Assembly: GCF_042453785.1 (NCBI RefSeq)
Contig: NC_091677.1
Coordinates: 33,215,001-33,279,000, forward strand
DNA length: 64,000 nt
Reading direction: 5' to 3'
Origin: Malus domestica
Lineage: Eukaryota > Streptophyta > Magnoliopsida > Rosales > Rosaceae
The position numbers were made by a program, and so were the translations under genes. This document shows positions 21,279 to 31,623 of this stretch, in pieces (position 1 is the first letter of the stretch; every line of letters starts with the position of its first letter). The notes beneath the pieces were generated by a model, which did not search any database, had not been told where the DNA came from, and saw only the letters and a program-made list of their open reading frames with translations.

Positions 21279-23249
21279 ATGGAGAAGGCACACTCCAAAT
21301 CTACTCTTAAGGTCAGGGTGCTTCCTAATCATGTCATTAATTTCTTAAGTTTGTTTGTTCCTCTTTAATTTCCATGCTCATGAGTGTAATGATAGCTTAA
21401 ATTTGTCTCTTCTATATATATATATATCTTTCATATTTCTTAACTTCCCTTCTTCTCTTTTTTTTTTTCCAATGAAGTTTGTGAAGAGTGCCTCACAGTC
21501 TACAACAGGTTCATGGAGCTCGAATTCTGAAGGAGCGGTGAGATCAGACATATCCACTTCAATATATGAAAACCATATATTTGCTGCCAAGTTAGCATGA
21601 TCAGTGAAGTTAATGGGGTTAACTAAGTGTTAAGAGACTTTATATTATTGTAATTAATCTGGAGAGGTGATGAACATACCTTGGATCGATTAAGGTGGTG
21701 AACAAAAATTTTCCCATTAATCTCACCATATATGATCTGAGGCCAATTGGCTGTGAACTCAGCCTAGCCTCTTCCTAAAACTACTAGTTTTATCATTTTG
21801 TAGAAAAGAGAGAGAAAATCCAGTATCTCGGTATCTTTTTTATTACCTTTCATTTGGTCCCCCATTTTTTCCTTTTAGTTTTCATCGAATTTTATTTTCT
21901 GGTTGCAGAAACAACCCAAAGAATCCTTCCTCCTTTCTTGGTTCTTGATTTTTTTCTTTTCATAGTCGTGTCTTAGTATTACTTTTTCTTTGCTGTCATT
22001 TTGAACCATATTGAACAAATATTTAACTCGTAAACCAAGCATTGTACTGAGGACTTCTTATAAATTTATACCACTTGATTTAGGGAGATCTTATTGATAC
22101 TTCAAAAAAGTTATTTTATAAGTATATTTTTATTTTTAAATATAAAAAGCCTATAAAATGACATTTTTTTCAGTGCCAAAAACAACACCCTTGATTTATA
22201 GTCCTTTGATAATTGTGTAAAAGTATAAGTGGCAACAAAATGTATGTTTCTTTATTTATTTATGAAAATAAATCGAGGAATATATAACAAAAAATGCATT
22301 GTCATGACATTCTAAAGGTGATTCCATACAATATATCCCTTTGCCATATTAAGTCAGAGGTACAGGGTACACGATCAGGTTTAGGAAATTATATCCTCAT
22401 ATGGAAAATTAAAGTTAAGTGGCAAATGAGAGTGTATTAGTTGCTATATATATACTTTACTAATGATGTTAATGCTAATCATTGAGTCAAGTGGCATGAG
22501 GATGGAAAGTGCTTTCCCTTTATACACTCCATCTTTTACTTATGATGTTAATGTATATCGATATTAAAAATGAAAAATCATTGCTAGTTAGCAAAAGCTA
22601 CATCTATTTTTAGTACAATTTGTCATTGCACATTAACGCTTTCTTGGATTCTTTGCATTACTATATGGACTTTCATGAAGTTAGTAGTTAGTCCGGATCA
22701 TACATAATTACCATATATATCATTGCCACTAATAGCCTATCTTTCTTAATTTACAGCCAAAAGATGAATTCAAGGACAAATCAAAGGTAATTAAGTAACG
22801 TATAAGGTTGTGTAATCCTTCTATATTGTACCAGAGCATGGTATGCACTAGACTTTTAGATAATTGAATTCTTTAGATTTTTTGACCCTCAATTGATTAG
22901 TGCATACCATTCACCGGAGCATGGTAGAATTTTCGTCATCTCATTCTTGCTCCCCCTCCATGTTAATCATTGTTGTTTATATAATTAACTAGTCTTGTCA
23001 AAAGTCTCCAACAATGGAAAATACCAAAGCTCAAGAAGTTAAACTTCACACTCAAGAAAGAGCAACCAAACGAGCAATGTTCAACTACATGGTGAGTCGT
23101 CGTTTTTTCTGTTTGTTCAAATATTTAATTCAGCCTCTATCGGAACTGTTATTTACCATCAATTAATGGATATATAAATACAGGTAGCAACCAAGCTGAG
23201 TATCTTGGAGCATCAGAGAAAACAAGAAGAGAGGTTACAGAAGGTATAT

Positions 23250-23283
<34 letters not shown>

Positions 23284-23939
23284 ATACATATAAAAATATT
23301 TGAGAAACAAAAATATGATTCTTATGGAAGAGTGCTGTAATAAATTAATTGAGCAGATGATAGAAGAGGAAGAGATTCGCTTACTGAGAAAGGAGATGGT
23401 TCCAAGGGCTCAGTTGATGCCTTTTTTCGATAGACCTTTCATTCCACGAAGGTATTAACTTAATTTGTGATTCTAAAACACTTGTTACATGATGTATTTT
23501 TTCATGTGTTACAATACGGATGAAAATTTATATGTTCCATTTTAAAAGTACATATTAATAAAAAATAAATACATGTTAACTGGAATAAAATTGTAACACC
23601 AAGTAGTTTGAATATATTGAAAAATTGCTCCCCAGCTAAATGACTCAGTCTCAGCCTACCCAAAACTTTGGTGCCTGGGTGCCTGGGGGTCCATGGCTGT
23701 TAAGAATAATTTGGTCTGCCAATAATCATTCAGATAAATGTACAAAAAATTAACATATTCCTTCTTTTTTTTCTTTTCTTCTTGCTTTAATCTTCTTGTA
23801 TTGCAGATCAAGCAGGCCCTTGACGATTCCTAGGGAACCAAGTTTCCGCATGTTGAGCAGCAAGTATTTAAGCTGCAACCCTGGCAGTCAACTCTACAAT
23901 TTCCAACCGACAACTCGAGCTACGAATCCTATCAAGTAG
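21279..23939 (+). CDS. MAP20: TPX2-domain microtubule-associated protein, MAP20-like (7 exons, 165 aa)
   Basis: Exons 21279-21311, 21478-21537, 22757-22786, 23005-23091, 23184-23243, 23357-23451 and 23807-23939 join in frame with GT/AG introns to 165 codons. The N-terminus (MEKAHSKSTLK) is basic and Ser-rich. From about residue 70 comes the TPX2 family signature, EVKLHTQERATKRAMFNYM, followed by a charged helix (LEHQRKQEERLQK, EEEEIRLLRKEMVPRAQ). The conserved tail is FFDRPFIPRRSSRPLTIPRE. TPX2-domain proteins bind and bundle microtubules. The small single-domain type is known in poplar as MAP20, linked to secondary-wall cellulose deposition. Assignment to MAP20 rests on size, single domain and tail motif, so another small TPX2-like paralogue is possible. 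Exons 1-3 are the less certain part. Confidence 0.85.
23254..23282. repeat. (TA)n microsatellite in intron 5 of the TPX2-domain gene
   Basis: A TA dinucleotide run of about 14 repeats lies just after the splice donor at 23244. Confidence 0.9.
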
Positions 23940-23948
23940 ACCATAATC

Positions 23949-23954
23949 CTGATA

Positions 23955-23992
<38 letters not shown>
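23949..23992. repeat. (TA)n microsatellite in the 3' UTR of the TPX2-domain gene
   Basis: TA repeats with one interruption (ACATA), starting 10 bp after the stop codon. Confidence 0.9.
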
Positions 23993-23993
<1 letters not shown>

Positions 23994-24144
23994 GAATGAT
24001 GCTTCATGCATGATGTATACTGTGAGAAACGCCTTTGTTTCAGAACATTTTCTTGCGTAGTTACTAAAATCCCAAAGTTGGATAGCTGTATAGTTGATCA
24101 CCCTCAAAGGGGAATTGTTAGTGATGATTCTCCACAGTTTAGAA

Positions 24145-24150
24145 AATAAA
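24145..24150 (+). terminator. Poly(A) signal of the TPX2-domain gene
   Basis: AATAAA about 205 bp after the stop codon. The hAT insertion starts 46 bp further on. Confidence 0.55.
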
Positions 24151-24281
24151 GACAATGCATTTCCTTTTGCTTTTCTGTCCTAGTCTATTTTGTCACTAGG
24201 GATGGGCAACGGTTATGATGGGCAGGTAACTGCGGTTATTTACCCATAACCGTTTATGTTCATAACCGCATAAGGTAATTG

Positions 24282-24654
24282 TGTTGATGCACAAAACCGG
24301 AAGGTCTTGGAACAACGTAAATCCGACAGTGAATCATGCAAACGCCCAAGAACACAAAGATGTATCGTGGTTCACCCCAATGTTTGGGCTACGTCCACAC
24401 TGATGTTGATTGTATTTCTCTGTATGAATGTATGGCTTACAAGTGTGAGGGGGAGTCCCCCCAGAGAAAGAGAGAGTTTGAGAGAGTTTCTCTGTTTGTG
24501 AGCCTTGTGGCTTCTGTATGTGAGGATGACACCTCTGGATTGTGAGGGTGAAGATGCCCTTTTATAGACTAAGGGCTCATCCCCTTTTACATAAATCATG
24601 GGCTCAATGTCTGGAAGCCCAAGTAACGAGGCCCAATATAATATGGTAACAACA
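24282..24654 (-). repeat. 3' LTR of the minus-strand gypsy element
   Basis: TGTTGATGCACAAAACCGG... to ...GGTAACAACA as read on the plus strand. It pairs with 41554-41925. Confidence 0.93.
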
Positions 24655-25215
24655 GTAGTCCCCCAAGTCTTTAGTCAATAGAGTCTTTTGGTTGGAGACT
24701 TGAAATTCAATCCATGTGGGGGCCGAAGTAACTAGATGTCATCTAAAACTGATACTCGATATGAGGCGGTGCTCAATGTGAAATGATGCTCAACTAGAAG
24801 TAGCACATGTTGCGAGGCTGCTCGGCTTGTGGCTTATGTTTCCTTGGTTGGCTTGGCTTGTGGCGTTGAAGGTGAGGGAGTCCCTTTATAGAATAAGGGT
24901 TTGCTCCTTAATACATAAATGATGGGCTAGAGTTGATGCTCGCGGCGAGGCGGTTGCTCAGTAGGCGGCGATGCTCTCTAATGATGGTGAGGGAGTTCCT
25001 TTTATAGAATAAGGGCTCGCTCCTCAATACATAAGTGATGGGTTAGGAGTGATGCTCGCGGCGATGCTCTCTAATAAAGGTGAGGGAGTCCCCTTTATAG
25101 AATAAGGGTTCGCTCATCAATACATAAGTGATGGGCTAAAAGTCTCTCTCTAATGAAGGTGAGGGAGTCCCTTTTATAAAATAAGGGTTCGCTCCTCAGT
25201 ACATAAATAATGGGC
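24655..25215 (-). repeat. Internal region with LTR-derived repeats
   Basis: After the PPT, the motif GGTGAGGGAGTCCCTTTTAT with AAGGG(C/T)TCGCTCCTC and ATAAGTGATGGGCTA recurs about four times (near 24870, 24985, 25079, 25157). It resembles part of the adjacent LTR (CCCTTTTATAGACTAAGGG). There is no coding sequence. Confidence 0.75.
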
Positions 25216-25218
25216 TAA

Positions 25219-25576
25219 GGGGTGGTTTGGGAGTGAGGTGGTTAAAAAAAAAGCACCCATGAAAAAAAGCTGTGAGGGTTTTAGGTGTTTGGTAAACTAA
25301 AAAAAATGGGGCTTATTTTGGAAGCTGTTGTGAGAATAAGCTGAAATCAAAGGAAAAAGTTGAAGCTGCTATTTGCAGCTTTGGAAAACTGGTTTTTTTT
25401 TTCAAAGCACACGGAGCTACATTGTTCCTTTAATGAAAAGACTCATTATCACACTGATTTTTTTTTTCCAAAAGCACTTTTACAAAAAAGTTTACCAAAC
25501 ACTTTGCTGATTTATTTCACAGCCGCTTATTCTCACAGCACAACCGCTTATTCTCACAGCAATACCAAACCAACCC
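25219..25576. mobile_element. Tourist/PIF-Harbinger-like MITE (358 bp)
   Basis: TSD TAA at 25216-25218 and 25577-25579. The ends GGGGTGGTTTGG and CCAAACCAACCC form TIRs. There is no transposase. Confidence 0.85.
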
Positions 25577-25763
25577 TAAGTCCCCCAAGTATTTTTCATG
25601 AAGCCCAGTTGCGGAAGGCCAATATATGGTACATAATGTAGTCTTCTAAGTCTTTAGTCAATAGAGTCTGTTGGCAGGAGACTTCAAATTCAATCCATGT
25701 ATGGGCTGAAGTGGCGGTTGTTCGGATGCGATCTTTGTATACCATGCACTGAAGCTTGATTGA

Positions 25764-25875
25764 CATGAGTGATGCTCATGGATATTGACATGAGTGATGC
25801 TCATGAATGTTTATGTATGATTGGCATGAGTGATGCTCATGTATGATGGTGATTGTTATGAGTGATGCTTGTGTA
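25764..25875. repeat. Recurrent palindrome CATGAG-TGATG-CTCATG
   Basis: Perfect 6-bp arms around TGATG occur at 25764-25780, 25789-25805 and 25835-25851. A decayed fourth copy lies near 25858. Each can form a small hairpin. Confidence 0.85.
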
Positions 25876-25884
25876 TGACTTTTC

Positions 25885-26250
25885 GGAGGACGGGTTGTAC
25901 TTTTAATCACTTGGTTGGTGATAATAACGGCAGGCTACTGAATAATTTTGGAGTACTGGACGTACTGTTGATCACCTAGTTGGGCATAATAGCGGCAGGT
26001 TACCGAATAATTTTGGAGTACTGGACGTACTTTTGATCACCTAGTTGGTGATAATAGCGACAGGCTGCTGAAAAATTTTGGAGTACTAGACGTACTTTTG
26101 ATCACCTAGTTGGTGATAATAGCGGCAGGCTGCCGAATAATTTTAGAGTACTGGACGTACTTTTGATCACCTAGTTTGTGATAATAGCGACAGGCTGCCG
26201 AATAATTTTGGAGTACTGGATGTACTTTTGATCACCTGGTTGGTGATAAG
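25885..26250. repeat. 65-bp tandem array (about 5.5 units)
   Basis: GAGTACTGGA or a variant occurs at 25951, 26016, 26081, 26146 and 26211, exactly 65 bp apart. Units carry TTTTGATCACCTAGTTGGTG and CGGCAGGCTGCCGAA. Confidence 0.92.
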
Positions 26251-26500
26251 CAAGTGGGTGTCCGGTCAGACAAGAGATCACCATAAGCACGTGGCTCATC
26301 AGTCTATAAGTTGGTAGACTTCTTTAATCAGTAACAATGTTGATCAGTGGATCTAGTTGCTCAATAATTCCTGACAATAAATGATAGTATAAGTATGACC
26401 GTATAATGAATAAATCAAATTGACAAAGTTTGTCAAGGTAAAATATTGTACTGTGTGCCTTTTGTGAATAAATGATTTATTTTGTTGTGTGATAAATGAC

Positions 26501-28375
26501 AAGGAAGAAAAAATCGATAATATCGGCGAAATATCGCCGATATTATCGTTTTTTCGGAGAACCGATATTTTTTTAACTATCCAAATGATTTTTGTTAAAA
26601 TATCACGATATTATTGATAATATCGATAATATCGATATTATCACAATATAATATTCAAAAATACTTTAAAATGTTGAGAAATCTCAACACATACTACACT
26701 TGATCAAAGCCCAAAGGCCAACCAAGACATGCTTTTCTCAGCATGTGAATGTGCCTTTTATAGGCGTTCTTGGCTTGCTCACTGCCCTCGCTGGGCGATG
26801 TGGGACTCGACCAAGGAAGAAAATAGGAATTTCGGCCGAAAATCCACACCCACTTTAAACGGCCATAACTTTGTCAAACCTCAACAAAATCAAGCAATAA
26901 AAAAACAAAAGTTGTAGCCCTCGAAGAGACGAAGAGAATGGTATCTCACAAGACGTCTGAATCGTCGTGGTTTGGCCGGAAAATTCCTCGAAAGTCACTG
27001 AGGTCGCCGGAAACTGGGTAAGATTCAAATGAGTATAACTTTTTCAATACTCAACGAAATTGAGTGAAACAAAAAGGAAAGTTGTACTACTCGATGCGAC
27101 GAAGAGATTGATACCTTGCACGCCGGCCAACTTGCGGTGGTTTGGCCGGAAAGTGCCTCGAAAGCCACTGAAGTCGCCGGAAACTGGGTAAGATTCAAAT
27201 GAGTATAACTTTTTCAATACGCAACGAAATTGAGTGAAACAAAAAGGAAAGTTGTAGCCCTCGAAGAGACGAAGAGAATGGTACCTCACACGAGGTCTGA
27301 CTCACTGTGGTTTGGCCGGAAATTGCCTCGAAAGCCACTGAGGTCGCCGGAAACTGGGTAAGATTCAAATGAGTATAACTTTTTCAATACTCAACGAAAT
27401 TGAGTGAAACAAAAAGAAAAGTTGTACTACTCGACGAGACGAAGAGATTGATACCTTGCACGCCGGCCAACTCGCCGTGATTTGGCCGGAAAACCAAAAC
27501 GTTTTGTCTCAAGGGCTGGTACATGTGAACTTGTGACTCCAACTAGGTAAGAGCCAGATCTAATTTGGGGCCTTCTATCCTATATTTGTGGACAACCATC
27601 AAATGTTAAAGATTAAACAAACATAATATGTTCTACTGCTTAGCAAAAAAAGCTACAAACCCTTTGCTTATCAACAAAAAAAGACAAGTTCTTGAACTAG
27701 ATATACTTTCAAATTACGTTGAGTAGCAACCTGATATATGTATTCGGACGAATTATAAAACAATTGACACACTCCTGACTTCCAAAATTCAATTCTTTTA
27801 CTTTATATAAACTTGAAAAAACATAATCGGCATCCAAATTAAAGTTTAGTCTTATTCAATATATTGATTTTCAATCGTTAATTGATATACTATAATTTGG
27901 AACTTCAACGCCTAGACGCATGCTTATCTGTAAGAAATTTAAAGTGTCAAATTCGGCACATTATTCTTCATCATTTTATTCACTTCCCTTTTTTTTTTTT
28001 TTAATATCCTAAATAAAACCTCCAAATATTGTACTAATTCATTATATATAAATGATTATGGTGTGTTTAGACTTCTTTCATTAATTACTACATATTTTAT
28101 ACACTCACAATGTTTGTCAGCTCGCTATATAATCAATTTGATAATGTTAAATCCATCATGCAATGCATTTCTTTCCAATTTTTTGTGATAAACTAATAGA
28201 TAATTGACTAAATAAACATCCTACAAAGTTTCAATAAAAATTTCCAAGTTTTTCTTACAATTTCCGTGGTTTCCATGTAATTTTTATCGATATCGATATT
28301 TTACCGATATTTCTATCGATATTTCCGTGTTTTCGGACTACCGATATTTCCGATATTATCGATATTTTCTTCCTT
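26501..28375. mobile_element. Mutator-like non-autonomous element (1875 bp)
   Basis: GATAAATGAC is exact at 26491-26500 and 28376-28385, a 9-10 bp TSD since one base can be assigned either way. The TIRs begin AAGGAAGAAAA and continue through ATCGATAATATCGG for roughly 30-40 bp. TSD length and long TIRs suggest a MULE. There is no transposase; the interior holds a 170-bp array. Confidence 0.82.
26861..27540. repeat. 170-bp tandem array (4 units) inside the Mutator-like element
   Basis: The motif (G)AGTATAACTTTTTCAATAC occurs at 27031, 27201 and 27371, with a diverged first unit at 26861 (GGCCATAACTTTGTCAA). Units include TTTGGCCGGAAA and GACGAAGAGA. Short ORFs in it have no family match. Confidence 0.92.
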
Positions 28376-28424
28376 GATAAATGACATGTTGCATAAATCA
28401 ACAATATATTAGGTATTGCCTAAA

Positions 28425-28455
<31 letters not shown>

Positions 28456-28970
28456 TGTTTGTACCATACTTGACCAATTCCTAAACTACTGAGCACCGGT
28501 CAACGTTATACCGTCAAGGACCCAGAAGAGTTTCCTTCCAACCAGGAGGCCAATCATAGCGCGACACGTGTCGACATCAGAAGCCAATCATAGCACAACA
28601 CGTGACAACATCAGAAGCCAATCACAACACGACACGTGTGAATGTCAGAATGAAACTAGAAACTCTCTTCTATAAATAGAGATCATTTTCTCATAATATT
28701 TCCTAATGTCATTTGTACTAAATCATTCACTAGTACTTACTAAAGGAGAGCTTGAACCTATGTACTTGTGTAAACCCTTCACAATTAATGAGAACTCCTC
28801 TACTCCATGGACGTAGCAAATCTAGATAAACCACATACATCTTGTGTTTGCTTCCCTGTCCCTATCCATTTAAATATTTGTCCACACTAGTGACCGGAGC
28901 AATCTAGCGAAGGTCACAAACTTGACACTTTCTGTTGTACCAAAGTCCTCACCGATTTTGTGCATCAACA
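28456..28970 (+). repeat. Tat element 5' LTR
   Basis: It carries a promoter-like segment: three tandem CCAAT plus CACGTG modules, then TATAAATA at 28671-28678. Confidence 0.94.
28548..28678 (+). promoter_or_regulatory. LTR promoter with triplicated CCAAT/G-box module
   Basis: CACGTG at 28565, 28599 and 28634 (34-35 bp apart), each preceded by GCCAATCA, followed by TATAAATA at 28671. CACGTG is the core of bZIP/bHLH sites such as ABRE and G-box, so stress- or light-responsive transcription is plausible (inference). Confidence 0.7.
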
Positions 28971-28972
28971 TT

Positions 28973-28990
28973 TGGCGCCGTCTGTGGGAA
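28973..28990 (+). promoter_or_regulatory. Primer-binding site of the Tat element
   Basis: TGGCGCCGTCTGTGGGAA two bases after the LTR. The minus-strand gypsy element (24282-41925) has the same sequence, so the two may share replication machinery (inference). Confidence 0.85.
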
Positions 28991-29077
28991 ACGACACTTA
29001 TTTTCACTCTCTTCAGCTTTGTTAAGCTGGTTTCCACCATTCGTACACTCTCTTTTAACCAGACATCCCTTTCCAAC

Positions 29078-30659
29078 ATGGGGAGCGAAGGAAGCCACAG
29101 CACACAGAATGACACCCCTCTTGCACCTGGTGCGAAGCAACAAAGGAAGGAACAAAAGAAGTTTGCTCTTCAGGCTAAAGTCAATGAGCTGGAAGCTCAG
29201 AACAACAAGATAGCGATGAAGAATGAGATCCTCCAAGAGCAGTATAAGAAGGTCTTCGAGATGCTCCACGAGGCTAGATATACTAAAACACACAAGCTCA
29301 TCACCCCTGTGGAAGTCAACCATTAACTGGGTGCCCCCTAACACGGAGGGTCATTTGCCATTGACATGGGTATTCCTGTTGAGGAGCGAGTTACTCATCG
29401 AAATGGCGACCAACATGAGACTTCTCTCAACCCAGCTGCTTCGACCCGAAGCGGGAGGAGTGGAGGAATGCACCTCCTTACAAAGGGAGTGGAAGGATTG
29501 AAAGTCGTCTTTCACTACTGTCAAGACTTTCTAAAGCAACGTCGAGACAATCCTATCCATGTAAGCTCAAAGATCAATGACCCAAGAGTCTTTGAAAGAC
29601 TCGGTCCCTTCCTATGTCCCAGGCCAGCTACCAATTTGGGGAAGGGGCAACAAGTCCTAAAGAAACATGAAGGTATAGGGGACTCAGAGATGTTCCGACA
29701 GACATACCTTGGAAGTCAGTACGGCGAGTCCAGGGAAAAATCACATGCTTTTGAAAGAAAGCTCCAGTGTTACAATGCTACATAACTCCACTCATAATCC
29801 TCTTGTCTTACAGCTCCTTAAGGAAGTAAACAAGTTAAAGGCCGAACGATAAGCTGAGATACCTGATTGAAACCAACCTAGGCCTGACCCTCTTACAAGG
29901 AGGATCCTCGACACCCCCTCCAAGCAAAGACAAAGCAGAAGCTTGGCTTGCAACTCTATACTAGAAAGGATGACCCGATTAAACACCTTAACCTCTTTGA
30001 GTCTACCATGGCATACCGGATACACATCGACGAAAAATGATGTCTTCTCTTCCCCTTCACCCTCTTTGGCGGAGCTCTAAACTAGTATTGTCGTCTTCCA
30101 CCTGAAACAGTAGACTCATTTGAGGAATTGAGGAAACTGTTTGTTTCTCAACACATTTTCCAGATCGATCGCTTGCACTCTGCATATGACTTATACACTA
30201 TTCACCAGAAGCCAGATTAGTCATTACGTATGTATGCTGGCCGCTTCAGCCATGAGTATTCTCGCTGCGCTGAGACAGATGACAAGACCGCCCTCAAGGC
30301 CTACGTGATTGTTTCTTCAAGTACATGATTAATGCCAACACTTGTAAGACTTACTCTGAGGTGATGGCACAAGCTTACAACCATGCTTCTGCCGAGGCAA
30401 GGACATATCAAGGGAAACCCCCCACAGCCACCCCTTATCAGCAAGTATGGAGTGGAAGCCAGATCCAACCAAATGAGAAGACCTCGACCTTCCAAACGGC
30501 AGCGGTGCCTCCCCCTGCCTTACTTAATACTTTACCAAGTCATCAAACATATCAATTTCAGGGGAAAAGGAAAGATTTCCATCCTCACCAGTCTCATCTT
30601 AGTAAAATGAGTAAGGGACACTACCGTAATAACCAAGGGTATCACCATGAGAATCCCTA
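29078..30659 (+). pseudogene. Tat gag, broken
   Basis: The start MGSEGSHSTQ is followed by a coiled-coil stretch (KVNELEAQNNKIAMKNEIL) to a stop at 29324. The gag core is recognisable around 29970-30300 (HLNLFESTMAYRIHIDEK, RKLFVSQHIFQ, YAGRFSHE), with several stops between segments. A Pro-rich linker follows (30325-30660). This would be the capsid protein. Confidence 0.85.
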
Positions 30660-30678
30660 ACCCCAGGCAGTCAACATA

Positions 30679-31611
30679 GTGGGTCAAGCACGTGTCAGGA
30701 TAACCCCTACCTCGAGGTATGAGGCATACACACCTTTGAACGCCACATGCATGGCCATTTACCCCAGCATAGCACACCTGATACCGAAGCTAATGCCGAG
30801 GCACCCGGATTACAAGCCCACGAAGAACACAGGCACGTTTTGCTGCTACCACGAGCATAACGGCCATGACGATGAGAAGTGTATCACCCTTCATGATCAT
30901 ATTGAAGCTTTGGCACGTGAAGGAAAAATTGATCAATTCCTCCTTCACCCTCCAAGGGGTAACCGTAACCAACGCCAGGTGAATGTGATATATTCCATAA
31001 GTGGTGGCACACCCATATCTAAATCTTCTAACAGGGCCATGAAAAATAGTGAACGAGCTTTAAGGTCTGGCCACCACATGTTTCACGTGGAAGACATCAG
31101 GGGAGGTAAGTATCAAAAGCCTAACTGGGATCCAAAATATTTCTACCCTGAGGAAGAAAGAGGTATCATCTACCCTTACAACGACCCACTGATCGTGGAA
31201 GCTCACATAGCCAACTTTGAAGTACGACGAATCTTGGTAGACACGGGGGCTTCGGTCAATATCATGTTTGCTGAAGCTTTCAGGACACTTAATGTAGCTG
31301 AACACTTGCTCGATCGCTCGATTTCCCCTCTAATAAGCTTCTCCGATGATATTGTGCAACCTTTGGGGAGCATACACTTACCTTTTACCATTGGTACAGA
31401 CCCTTACACAGCTACCATTACCACTAACTTCCTGGTGGTTGATTGCCCAACGGCATACAATGTCATCTTCGAACGCACATGCATCAATGATCTCAATGCC
31501 ATGGTATCCACACATATGTTGTTGATGAAATTTCCAACCCCCTATGGCAATGGTTACATCAGAAAAGATCAACTTAGTGCACGATTATGTTATAACACTT
31601 CGGTCAAGTAA
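30679..31611 (+). pseudogene. Tat gag C-terminus and aspartic protease
   Basis: 310 open codons. The first part has a Cys/His cluster (FCCYHEHNGHDDEKC) typical of the Tat gag-protease junction. The protease domain has VDTGASVNIMF (active-site Asp near 31240) and a second strand ending AYNVIFERTCIND. Open but isolated from gag and RT by stops, so it is treated as a remnant. Confidence 0.88.
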
Positions 31612-31623
31612 CAGCACCTGTCT

